54,795 nt of DNA from Phallusia fumigata (Eukaryota; Chordata; Ascidiacea; Phlebobranchia; Ascidiidae): positions 1 to 54,795 of the forward strand of contig QXVZ01022019.1 of NCBI GenBank assembly GCA_008931825.1. The letters are read 5' to 3'. This document shows, piece after piece, positions 24,423 through 35,900 of this stretch (position 1 is the stretch's first letter; every line of letters begins with the position of its first letter). The position numbers and the translations under genes were made by a program. The notes under the pieces were generated by a model. It did not search any database. It saw nothing but the letters and a program-made list of their open reading frames with translations, and was not told the origin of the DNA.

Positions 24423-26343
24423 ATGGCTACTAAATTTTATACATCAAAGGCACTGCCTATTGGAATAGAGGTTTTTGGATTAAATCTCAACCAATCATTG
24501 GATCAGTCAGTTATCCAGCAAATAAAGAAGGATGTTACTAAACACAGGCTTGTTGTTTTTCGTAATCAGGTCTGTAAATCTCTCATAGTTACATTTCTTA
24601 TAACCGCTAAAAATTTGTCTAAAAATTCTCAGTGAAATTAAAGAGGCAAAATTTAACAATTTTAATGTAAGGCAAGCTTACTTCAGGAAAGACAAACAGA
24701 TATTACCATCTTAACTTGTTCAACAGGGAAAGGTAAGTGGAGCAAGGCAAGTTGAAATCAGTAAATACTTTGGTGAAATAGACAACACAACATTCTACAA
24801 GCACCCAGCATCACCATGTGTAGATATCTTCTGTGTGTCAAGTGATCCAGAGAAGGGTACAAAAGTTTTGTTGTTGAGTTTTTAAAGGATAAGTGCACAG
24901 AAAGCTGTGACTAATTGGAATAACAGCGGTGGTATAGAATATCAAAAGTAATACCTTCGAAACAGAATACAAAAAATATCCTTTTGGGTGATTTAACTTT
25001 AAAAACAGGTTTGGGCAACATGAAAAAAACAATATTTGTACCAAGTACCAAATATGTTTTACCAGGAGTAATTCTTAACACCCTGGTGCATATAAATTTA
25101 TTTGCCCAAATTTACACCAATATTTTCAAAATAAACTTTTTAACAGCTTTACTACATTTTTTTACAATATTTTATGTTTCGTAAAAAGCAACTACCTTTT
25201 ATTTTTGGGATTTTTCAGCGTGGCAGCATCTTGACTATATTTTCTTTATTCATTCTTTAATTAACTTTCTCAGATAAGATTTTATTACCGATGTAGGTTG
25301 TACTGGTGTTGGTGTGTCTGGGTGGCATATTGATGGGACATTTAGATCTAGCCCATATGCCTACTCCATATACCACATGTTTGAAGTCCCCAAACAAGGC
25401 GGAGATACAATGTTCATACCTTTGACGGAAATTGTTTCACAGTAAGAAGCTTTATCAAAGATAAACTACAAGTTTTTTATTACTAGTCTTTTGCTTAGGC
25501 TTGCACCTGAAACCAGAAGTAAATGGGAAAGACTTTCTATGGTTAGTGATCGCCGAGGACACATCGTACATCCTTTAATATATAAACATCCAAAAACGGG
25601 GAAACTCACTTTGTGCATGCATCTAGGAATGACATCATCATTTGTTTATGACTATGATAGAAGCAAAGATCTTAAAGATGTTGAACTAACAAATCCAGAG
25701 GTTGGTCATGTCAGAATGCAGATTGATATTGCTATTAAGACACCAAACAATTAACACTAGCAATTTTTGATGTGTTGCAAGCATGCGCAGAGACCAATAC
25801 TTAACATAAACATCTTNATGTCAGAATGCAGATTGATATTGCTATTAGGACACCAAACAATTAACACTTTAGCAATTTTTGATGTGTTGCAAGCATGTGC
25901 AGAGACCAATACTTATCATAAACATCTTTAGTAGTTTTGCTTGCCAATGACTAATGTTTGTGCTGTGTATGATAGTTTTAGGTTTACATGTGGAATTGTT
26001 TTGTGGATACAAGTTTTATGTTACCATTGATGTTTTGATGAGTGTTTACTGTTGCAATGTGATAATCAATACTTTTTGCTCATTAAAGGAAACTTCTGAA
26101 ATCTTAAGAGAAATTGCAACTGCGATTAACGGCCATGCTTTGGTATATTCACACAAATGGATGCAGGAAGGTGACTTTATTATATCTGACAACCTTGCAG
26201 TTGGTCATCAGGCTGGACCCATCCCTGAAAGTCTTGCTGATGCTGGTGTAAGGGTTCTGCACAGAGTAACTGTTATGGGCACTGTGCCACCTTGCAAAGA
26301 CTACGACTTTAACCCCCCAGACTGTGACAACTGTGCCTACTAG
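24423..26343 (+). CDS. TauD/TfdA-family Fe(II)/2-oxoglutarate-dependent dioxygenase
   Basis: This family oxidises sulfonates such as taurine (releasing sulfite), alkyl sulfates, or other small acids, using O2, iron and 2-oxoglutarate. Exons 24423-24569, 24727-24856, 25279-25441, 25499-25700 and 26089-26343 give 298 residues, usual for the family, and all phases agree. Metal ligands are visible: WHIDGTF gives His109 and Asp111, and DNLAVGH gives His254. The late pair RVLHR gives Arg269 and Arg273, spaced like the 2-oxoglutarate-binding and sulfonate-binding arginines of E. coli TauD. GGDT follows the strand that usually holds the cosubstrate Thr. There is no signal peptide and no clear peroxisomal tail. 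The donor at 25701 (gttggt) is weak; reading on would end the protein at 25754 before the third ligand. Substrate cannot be decided. It converges with PAPS synthase, 605 bp apart. Confidence 0.85.
25707..25929 (+). repeat. Short assembly duplication around N 25817, in a dioxygenase intron
   Basis: 25707-25816 and 25818-25929 are the same sequence with a few differences (taagac/taggac, a short insertion before agcaattttt). Two contig ends overlap; it does not affect coding exons. Confidence 0.85.
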
Positions 26344-26948
26344 TACATTATTGTGTCGTGTCCAATTTATTTTCTCCAAGTAGTAGTTCCTTATTTTAAT
26401 TTAGCCACACTTTCTAATCATGCAATAGCGATTCCTGTTGGGAATGATGCAAGCACAAAATGTTTTTCATAACAGCACTTAAATGGCTTTGCAAATTATG
26501 TAAAAAATACAAGCGACAATTATATATGATAAGCACATTCTAGATAAATAACTAAATGAATTACAACGACAGAGAAAATATCCCACAGATATAACATGTA
26601 TCTGGTGAACTATTGTACATTTATAGAAGCTTATAGCACACAAAAGGCGCAACAAACGGCTGCACAATACAGTCAGTGCACTTAGTCTATGTGAGACAGT
26701 ATTGTAACAGAATACAGAAAATGATAGTACGGCTCTAAAATACATTCAAAGGCAGGTTATAACAAGAAAACAATTGCATCACCACATTTGTACCATTGAG
26801 TTTTAATTCCAGTGATGAGCTGTCTATAAAAATGTTGCTGTTCTTAATCTAATAAAAAGTCAACTAGGGTTGTGTTGGAATCCAACATCACACTTTTTAG
26901 GATTGGTGTCATCAGGTAGCACCGATGGAAAAAATTTGCTATGGAATT
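26344..26948. other. Shared 3' region between converging dioxygenase and PAPS synthase
   Basis: 605 bp, AT-rich. AATAAA on + at 26851 and ATTAAA on - near 26803 could serve the two genes, in which case their 3' ends would overlap. No open frame of interest. Confidence 0.45.
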
Positions 26949-29900
26949 TTATGTTGCCTTTGGAAGGGATTGGTAGTAGTCAACAAGCACCTGCCAAGCT
27001 GCTGGTGCCATGAAGCCTTCTGGAAGGTTCTCACCTTCCCTGGCTGTGCGGCGCATCCTGAAAGCAGAGTCATTTGTAAGTTGTACGTTTTACATGGGAA
27101 ATGATAAATATTCTATACGATACGAAAAAGGAAAATAACAAAGTGAAAGTAAGTGGTTCTATCAACAACCAGGGGAGCTATGACCCAAATAATGTAAACC
27201 TAATGTCTGTNACCTGCCAAGCTGCTGGTGCCATGAAGCCTTCTGGAAGGTTCTCACCTTCCCTGGCTGTGCGGCGCATCCTGAAAGCAGAGTCATTTGT
27301 AAGTTGTACGTTTTACATGGGAAATGATAAATATTCTATACGATACGAAAAAGGAAAATAACAAAGTGAAAGTAAGTGGTTCTATCAACAACCAGGGGAG
27401 CTATGACCCAAATAATGTAAACCTAATGTCTGTACAGTAGCTTGGTGTTAAGTTTAGGCATGGAAATGATTTTCGAATATTACCAGAGTTCTAAATAATC
27501 AACCACCCTGTGGAACACATGAAACATTTTTTTACCATATGTTCAGATCAAGTTAAGTTAAGGTACCTGGTGCCAGAAATAAATTCAAAATCTTCATGGC
27601 GCTCTTGGTCATAAAAGTCCATCCGCTTGAGTTTCTTGTTGTATGCAGCCACACGGAACGGCACGATTTCAAGTTGGCTTAGACCAGGGGCCATTGTAAG
27701 CACCTGAAATATAATATCAAGAGTATTTTTTTAAATTGAAACTCACAAATGGACAATATTATTTGATCATGGGTACACAGAAAGAGGTCGGTTTTACAGC
27801 TGGCACCTACCTTGCGTCCATGGGAATGTTCATAAAGATCTCTCTTTTCTCCAGGATGTGGCATTCCAGCTGGATCACGACCTACAATGTAGAAGTTAGC
27901 GCCGGTTGCCATCCTTGCCTTGGCATGCCACTGGACCTGTGGAATTAAATTTTAAATTAAAACTTAACTTATATTCATTAAAACACTTTGGTTTCCACAC
28001 AATTTCATGTTGGGTTTGGGTATAAGGCTTATCAACAAACAAGGGGCATTATTTTATTCCAGTTCCTGCAAAAAAGCCACCAGCACAACAACTAGTATGT
28101 CTCGCAACGTCAGTAATTAACAGTGCATCACTATGACCTACCTCTGTCGGTCCAGCATACATCATTGGTGAGGGGAATATGGCGACCACTGTAGAGGCTG
28201 GATCGAGCACCCCTTCACTCAGCACAGCGGCGTGTTGCTTCATACGTGTCTCTAATGGTACGTCGTCCGATTTGGTCCAACCACCTGGAAGATTTCGCGT
28301 ACATTAACCGTGGGCCCGTAATCGTTAAAGCATAACAAAACAAACACAGAATACGATAGGACTAGGCCAGGTTGGCAACCAGTGGCACGCGAGGTGATTA
28401 TTCGTGGCATGCCAAATTATTTACGAGTTGATATTCTAATGAGATTTTTGAGTCAAGTTAGGCCGACCTAATATATTTTTAACGCAAAATGCAGTTCAAC
28501 TGCAGCAACGAGCTACATAGAGCACGAGTAAACCAGATTTTAAGCAGGAACCCCAAGCAGAGACGTTATTAACATGGTACGCGAAGCCATTATGATTTTG
28601 ACATTATTTATGAACTGGCACGCTGCGTTCAAAAGGTTGCCGGCTCCTGAACTGGACCACACATTCTGTGTTGACTTTATGGGGCAAACGACGGCTTTGG
28701 CATGAGCCACATTTAACTAGCATCCCATGCACAGGACGTTAAAGGTATTCCCACTATGAATATGACTATCAGACGCCTAGTTGCTATTTACCTAGTGGGT
28801 GTAGTAGTAGCACAGGATTCTTGTAGCCACGTTCGATTAGCGAACGCCTCGTATCCTGCATAAGTAGAGCGTGCCCGTTGTGTACGGGGTTGCGCAGTTG
28901 GAAAGCGAACACCGCGTCAGCATTCATCTCCTTGAACTTCTCTCTCAGCTCGAGCGGCGTCAACCTGCGCAAAAGAGTGAAATATATAGCGTTTTGTTAC
29001 AGTTTCTAGAGACAGAACCGCAAGCGTTTTGTTCACAAAGAAACTAGGCGAGTGAGATGCGGATAAATTTTGTACTGTTGAACAGCATTGCTTACAAGAG
29101 ACAATACTGTTGCACAGCGTGGGTCTTATTAGCTCATGGGGTAAATGCTTTCTCACAATAGGGAGATTAAAGTACCTACTGGTTATACACTTAGTGTTTC
29201 AAAGATCGTTTAATAAGTGAATAAAGTTGGCATGAATAAAACATCGCAACACAGTTCTCACAGCAAACAGCGGATACGACATATCCGGATACAGTTCGAC
29301 AAAAACAGCCGTTCTACCAGTCTCTTTCCGTTTGGTGGAGATACGATCGCTCAAACAACGTTACACGCAAATTTTTCTTTCACAACACTCGCCTGTATTT
29401 ATCAAGCCCATCACCCCAAGTGATGCGTTCCAGAACTTCGATGTCGCCACCGCACAGCCAGTTTCCGCCATCAAGCACCATCTGCAAAATGCAACACAAA
29501 AAATCTGGGTTAAAAAGCAGCATAGCTATGCGACAACTAACGTGTAATGATAAAGAAAGAAGTAGGTCTGCTGCTGAAAATATATGACAAACGCCATACA
29601 GTCACATTACGAGTTGTTTACTGTATCGACAGAGAAATTGGGAAAGTTTAGGACAAAATCAACCGGTTACTGATCGTTTTATTTATGACTATATCTGTAC
29701 AAATATGGCAACACTCCGTAATGTAGACAAATACAGTGGTGTATGGCCGCCAACAAAACCAGCGAAACATGTGAACAAAACTGGGGCATATTTTACGTAC
29801 GAAAACCGGAAATGATGGCAACACATATTTTTAGAGCGACCGCAGAACAATAATGCCATTTATAACAAATAGAATCCATGACGCTACGCGAGCAGTCGCC

Positions 29901-32900
29901 AACTCAAACAAAGCCCACAAACGGCCAATGGCTGTTAAGTGTGATGTGCACACTTTAGGAACAAAGGGTTAAAATTCTAGAATACGAGACGACGCCCTTT
30001 ATGTGAAAAAAGCCAAAGAATGTTCACCCAAGGCACCGTAACGCCTGGGATAAGGCTAGCTTATTTAAGATTTTGGATTAGTTATGATTTTTTACGTTGG
30101 TAGGAAATTGTTTGCAAGAAAATCTTCCAGGGCAAACATACCCTCCGAATCTTGTCATCCGATGTACGTGAAATAACAAAGTTTGATACTACACACATTT
30201 ACAAATTGAACAAAAACTTCGAAGTGCCCACTCCGAAAAATAACCTGACCCGTTGCCACAAATTTAGTTTGCCGAAAATAACCGCACCTTGATGTATGGG
30301 TGATCCTTGTGGGCAGTGCCCCATTGTCGCGAGCATCGCTCCTCGATACGGTGCTCGTAAAATTCGGGGTTGCGCAAGACTGCCTTCATATTGCCGTCGT
30401 ACGTGAGCACAAACTCAGTAACGCCCTGTGTGAAAAACAGTAAACGAAGGTCACGCTTGAGATATCATCACACCGGCACGTCACAGAGTTCTGCGTGGAT
30501 CTGAATATCCACAGAGAAATAGCCGAAAAACCGTTGGGCATGAGTAAATACTAATTGTCGGCCAGTAAGAACTTTGAAGGCGCCCAGCCCCCTGAATTGC
30601 GCAGGAAATACGTGAAACTATTGTTATGATGACTGTTATTTCAGAAACAACAGGACATGTTATTCTATATCTTTCGGTGTTGTATGTCTTTTAAAGTTTC
30701 TGCTATTTTAAAGAACTGAGACAAAATATTACCCCATATCACATTTGATTCCCATGCATTGAGTGCGTCTTTGGCAGTGTTCTGGTTAAGTGATACATCA
30801 CTGCCCCGGACTGTAAGTTTAACTTCTGTTTGTGCGGGATAAACATTAACATTGTGTAAACGGGCACATGTCGGGAATCAGTGTCATGCAGACCCAGTTA
30901 CGAGCTTCCTAAACCCCACGAAGTGGCTTTTAACAATTCTAATGTACACATGACACAGTTGTACACAAGTCACAGTGGCGTCCGCTACGTTCGACTGACC
31001 TCGAGACGTTTCTTGTCTTCGTCACGCATCGGCAGCACGATAGGCACAGATTGGTTGACTGGCTCGCCACCCAGCAGGCAGCCGAAATGCTGGCACTGCA
31101 GAAACTCTTTCTCCCGCATAAATCCGGTTAGTGGACTTGCCCAGCCCTCCGATAGAACTTGCAACCATTGGAGGTCAAGCTGCGGGGCAAGAAATATTAC
31201 AACCGTAGTCAAAGAAGCAAGAATTCGGTTAATATTTGACTTGGCATGTGTGACACGGTTGCGTATCTGGGTCGCTTGGTGTAAGCGCGGGCCAACATAA
31301 TCGTTGCCCGGCATATCGATAGGGGCGTGCTCGTGTTACAAGGTTTAACGATGGTCAGTGTAAACAACTAAAGTAACCCCTTGTAAGCTGTTGACCCTTA
31401 TACGATGACCTGACGGTTACATCACTGTTTACCCTGCGGTACATTAAAAATGTTTTTGTTGCCCACTAGCATATTAAAAATAAGTTCTAAAACTAAGCCC
31501 AAAGTTCCTTAGGGACACAAATCGTTAAAACAATGTGACCGGTTAATACCTTGGTGATTTCGAAAGTAGGCAGCGATTCAGCTTGGGCACGAGTAGCCGC
31601 GAGTTCGTCTGGAGCAATAAAGAGTTCTTGCACAAGTTTGGACGATTCGTATGGAATGATTCCCTGCAATAGTATAAAGGTTACGATTACTTGTCAAAAA
31701 GTCGTTTGTTAACATGCAATGACTTCAATGTTATGTGTTTTCCAATGTCATCATTCAAGTCATTATTACATCAGCAGTCCGAGTTGTGGCCCAGTAAACA
31801 AAAATGATCGAGCCCTACTCGTCAAATTGTACAGGCGTCAGCAAACGGAGAAGCCCAAGATCAAATATAAATTTTTGCTCTGTCATTCATTCACGCACTG
31901 ACGTGAAACCACGACCATTACGTTGCAATCGCAAGTTTGAGGTCATGTTAACACCACGTCATGAATGGTTTTGCTGAACATATTTTCGTCAGATGAATTA
32001 GCACAGTATAAGTGAGAAAGGCCCACTCAGGACGGGTACCTGTTAGTGGTTCGTAAGTAAACACGAATTTGCGCAGTCACTGTAGGGCAAAGTTTAAATA
32101 TCGGCGTGGTGCGTATAGTTTCTTTTGCTTACCCTTTCCATAAGTGACTCGGCTACTTTCATCATGCATTCAGAAACCGACTGTTCCGCTGTTTTCACAA
32201 CGACTTCAGGATTCTCTGGGGGTTCGTACGGCGAATCAATGCCGGTGAAACCTGTCAAAGACGAATGTTGAATGTCTTGGTACCGATCATTTTGGAAAAA
32301 AATAAAAATGTGGTTAGATGCCGAGATTTGTTTATACAAGACAAATAAATCTTCACAAAAAAATATGGGTTGAGAAGTGAGATATGTGACCTTTTCAAAA
32401 CATGCACAAAGAATGACATACCAAGTGAAGGCACAGCACAAAAATGAAAACTACATGCAAGAAAGGTACATTCTTGCAAAAACAAAAGTACGGAAATGGC
32501 GGTGTTTGTATTTCGCCCACGGCTAAAAACGACGTGCATTAAACGCTAACACCACACAGTATACGATGCATGTAGCCAAGATGCAATTTTGGGGCATCAT
32601 ATTAAGTGAAACGGGGGTACTAGTGTGTGATCAATGCTACTTGCTGCTATAAAACAATTCTACGTGTGCAAATCCATTCAGCTACCTTTTATGATACCCT
32701 CACGGGCTTTTTTGTACAGGCCCTTGACATCGCGACGCTCACACTCACTGATCGGAGTGTCAACGTAGATCTCGAGGAATGGCAACTTGCCGTTCCGATG
32801 AGCGGTACGTGCACTGTCCCTGTCCTGCGCAAAGCCACGTTAATCGGTTAGCGGTGCTGGCAACGTCCCATGACCACATGGTCGTTTAAGCTCCGTGATT

Positions 32901-35900
32901 GGTTGAGGATTCGTGACACAAATACGATTAGGGGGATGATTGATTTCGGCAAAATGTGCAAGCAACTCCATGCAAACACAGCAAGCGCATGCAGGGGCAA
33001 GCTAAATTGGTTGGTGAACCGCAGGTTTGAAGCCTTACCCTTGATCTGTCCGTTTCTTGCCTTCTTGTAGAGTCCCTTAACATCTCGCCTCTCGCAAACG
33101 CCCAACGGCGTATCAACGAACACCTCGACGAAGGGCAGGTTGGATTTCCCGTGGACACGTCGAGCGCTTAAACGGTCCTGATTTGCGCGAGCGAAAATTA
33201 CAGCGTCATTGATAAGAGAATTAAATTTCAAAGCCGTTGTCCGCCAACGTTTATGCTTTTTGAGCCAAGTTTAGTTATTTATAGCTTATTATACATCAAA
33301 CTGAATTAGGATAGCCTTAAAGGTAGTAAATAAATTGTCATGCATAATTATGTTTAATTTTCTTTACAGTAAGTTTTTAGAATTTTTTTGTAAATTATAA
33401 GCAATGCAAACTTTTTTGTACTTTTTTATCACAAAATTAAAAGGACATATTGAAATATACCTTTCTGTATGGGGAAATGAAAGACACCAGGCAAACCACA
33501 CCAGCGTCTGCAAACAGTTTTGCAACCTCTCCAATTCTTCTAATATTCTCCTCTCTGTGTTTTGGGGAGAATCCAAGATCCTACATTGCAAAAGCTAGCA
33601 GTTACATAACAGACCTAACAAAGCAATATTGCATTACTATGAACCAAAAAACCGATAGTAATAAGATCTAACAACCTTGTTTAAACCATGTCTGATGTTG
33701 TCCCCATCTAAACTGTAGGCAGGAATACCCTTTGAGCACAAATATTCCTCTAACTTCATAGACACAGTTGTCTTTCCAGCACCAGAAAGCCCTGTTGAAA
33801 CAAAAAACATAAGTGTGTTTTAAAAATTACAATCTTTTTTTCTGAAAAAAATGATTCCATAGGGCAGTGATTCTCAAAGTGTGGTCCACCGTCCCCTCAT
33901 AGTGGTCCACGAAAAGATGACTTAAACTAGGCACAGGTTAATAAAATCGCCTGTTTTGAGAACATGTTAGAATGGAATTCTGTTTGGTAGTCCTCAGAAA
34001 AAAATTCGAAGACAAAGTGATCCTTGGGCTAAAAAAGTTTGAGAAACACTGCCATAGGGGGTTATTTTAGAAGTGGTAAAACAAAAGGCCCCACCTGTAA
34101 ACCAAATAGTGCATCCCCTAAACCCTCCTTTGGTCCCCATGACTTGTCCACGCTTGTCACGGGACACATGGTGCTGTTGGTATACGATGTTCGATGACAT
34201 TGGTGGCTGCAAAAACATTTTGTTTTTAGGTTGGTCAGTAGCTAGCAACGAGTACAAATTGGCTAAGTTGAAAACCGTTCACTTTTCTATTAACTGACCA
34301 CAACTCATAAACTTACCATCCAGCCAACCCTCAGGTTTTTGTTATTGTGCATGATGCAAGTTACTATAAAAACCTTGCTAGTACAACACAAAATCTAGAC
34401 CAAACTTATGTAAGCAAATAAAACATGTTTTAGGCAAACTGGATCATTTAACATTGATCAATTATTTAAAAATGTTCAGAGTGCAAATTTATTTGCTGAA
34501 ATCAAGGGTTATTTACAGAATGTCTGTATTTAAGTTGCCTTTACATCTATTGTGACAATATTTCTCAAATAAACGCAAATCCCTTTCTGCAAACCGCTCG
34601 GACTTTAACCTCAATCATGCAACTGTTAGATGCCAGCAAAAGTTTACAACCACATGATACAACTGACACCCAAATCTTGTGAGCACAGCTTGTAACCGCA
34701 ATGAGGCAGACTGGCATTATCCTGCCACGTCCACCGGAATCGCAACCAGGTTATAGGTAATTTAGCACAGCAAACGAACAATTGCACAATACGCATGACA
34801 ATATACCGATTGTTTCTCGCGTTAGTGTTACCATGAGCGGATGAGAACGGTAGCTTGAAACACAAACACTTTACAAGCCGACACTAACGCATTCTTAGTA
34901 GTCAGTGTGCTGATATTTGATAGCTACATTGGGTAATATATGTGCCAACGAATATTGCAAGCTAGCTGCGTTGCCTTGGCCGAAAAACAGTTGATGATGC
35001 ATGTTCAGCAGCTCGTATGTGGTCAAGTTGACATGCTTTAATGCGTCACGACTCAAGAAAAACAAGTTGGAGAGGCCACATGTAAACGTGTTGTTTTTGT
35101 CAGCCAGTTTTACATGTGCATACATCGCTATTCTGTGCGTGAATTGGTAACGAGCCGCCTTTACGTGACGCGTGTGTTGCTTGACTGGCCAAGCAAGATT
35201 TTAGACGTTTAAATAGCTGAGTGAGACAATGGTTCTTGGGATTGCAAACGTGGCCGTGCTTCCTTACGACTTTAGGTACGCGTAGTAAAGTGTAGTAAAG
35301 TGTAGTAAAGTCACAAACTTTACGTCAAGATTCCCAAAAAAACAGTACATTCATTAATTCGAAAAGAGAAGGCCACAAACGACATACGTACCTTTTATTA
35401 GAAAAATTGTGGCGGAGAAATAGTTTTGCTATAAATTATTGTTCAAACTGTGAACCTGCAAAAATAAATTTAACAACAATAAACTGACGAATTCAAAACT
35501 CAGATTTAAATTTGCGATACGTCCTGAACTGACAGGCTTGCTAACTTTTCTTGCCATTCTACATAGTCGGTCGTAGGTCTACAAGCGCTAACTAGTCAAG
35601 CAACATCAACGACTGCAGACGAGCCACGTTGGTACATAAGACTTTCGCGCTGCGAGGCATGAAAGGGACAGATTTACAACGAGCCGACGACCCGGGGCAA
35701 AAGCAAAAACTTTCTTGCTCAATCCTGTTTGTTTATGTGTTACCAACATTTACTGCACCTTTTGACTGGCAAAAGACCGAATTGGGTCAATGAACCCTGC
35801 TTTTACTAGCAGGCCTCCGTTTACGGGAAAGTGAGGTTATTTACACAATCGCTGGACTTTGGTACTCGCCCTGATCTCCTGGTTGTATCTCTCCGTTATG

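Noticed and set aside
25701..25754. Dioxygenase ending at 25754
   Set aside because: That would omit the third metal ligand and the late arginines, which follow in phase in the exon at 26089.
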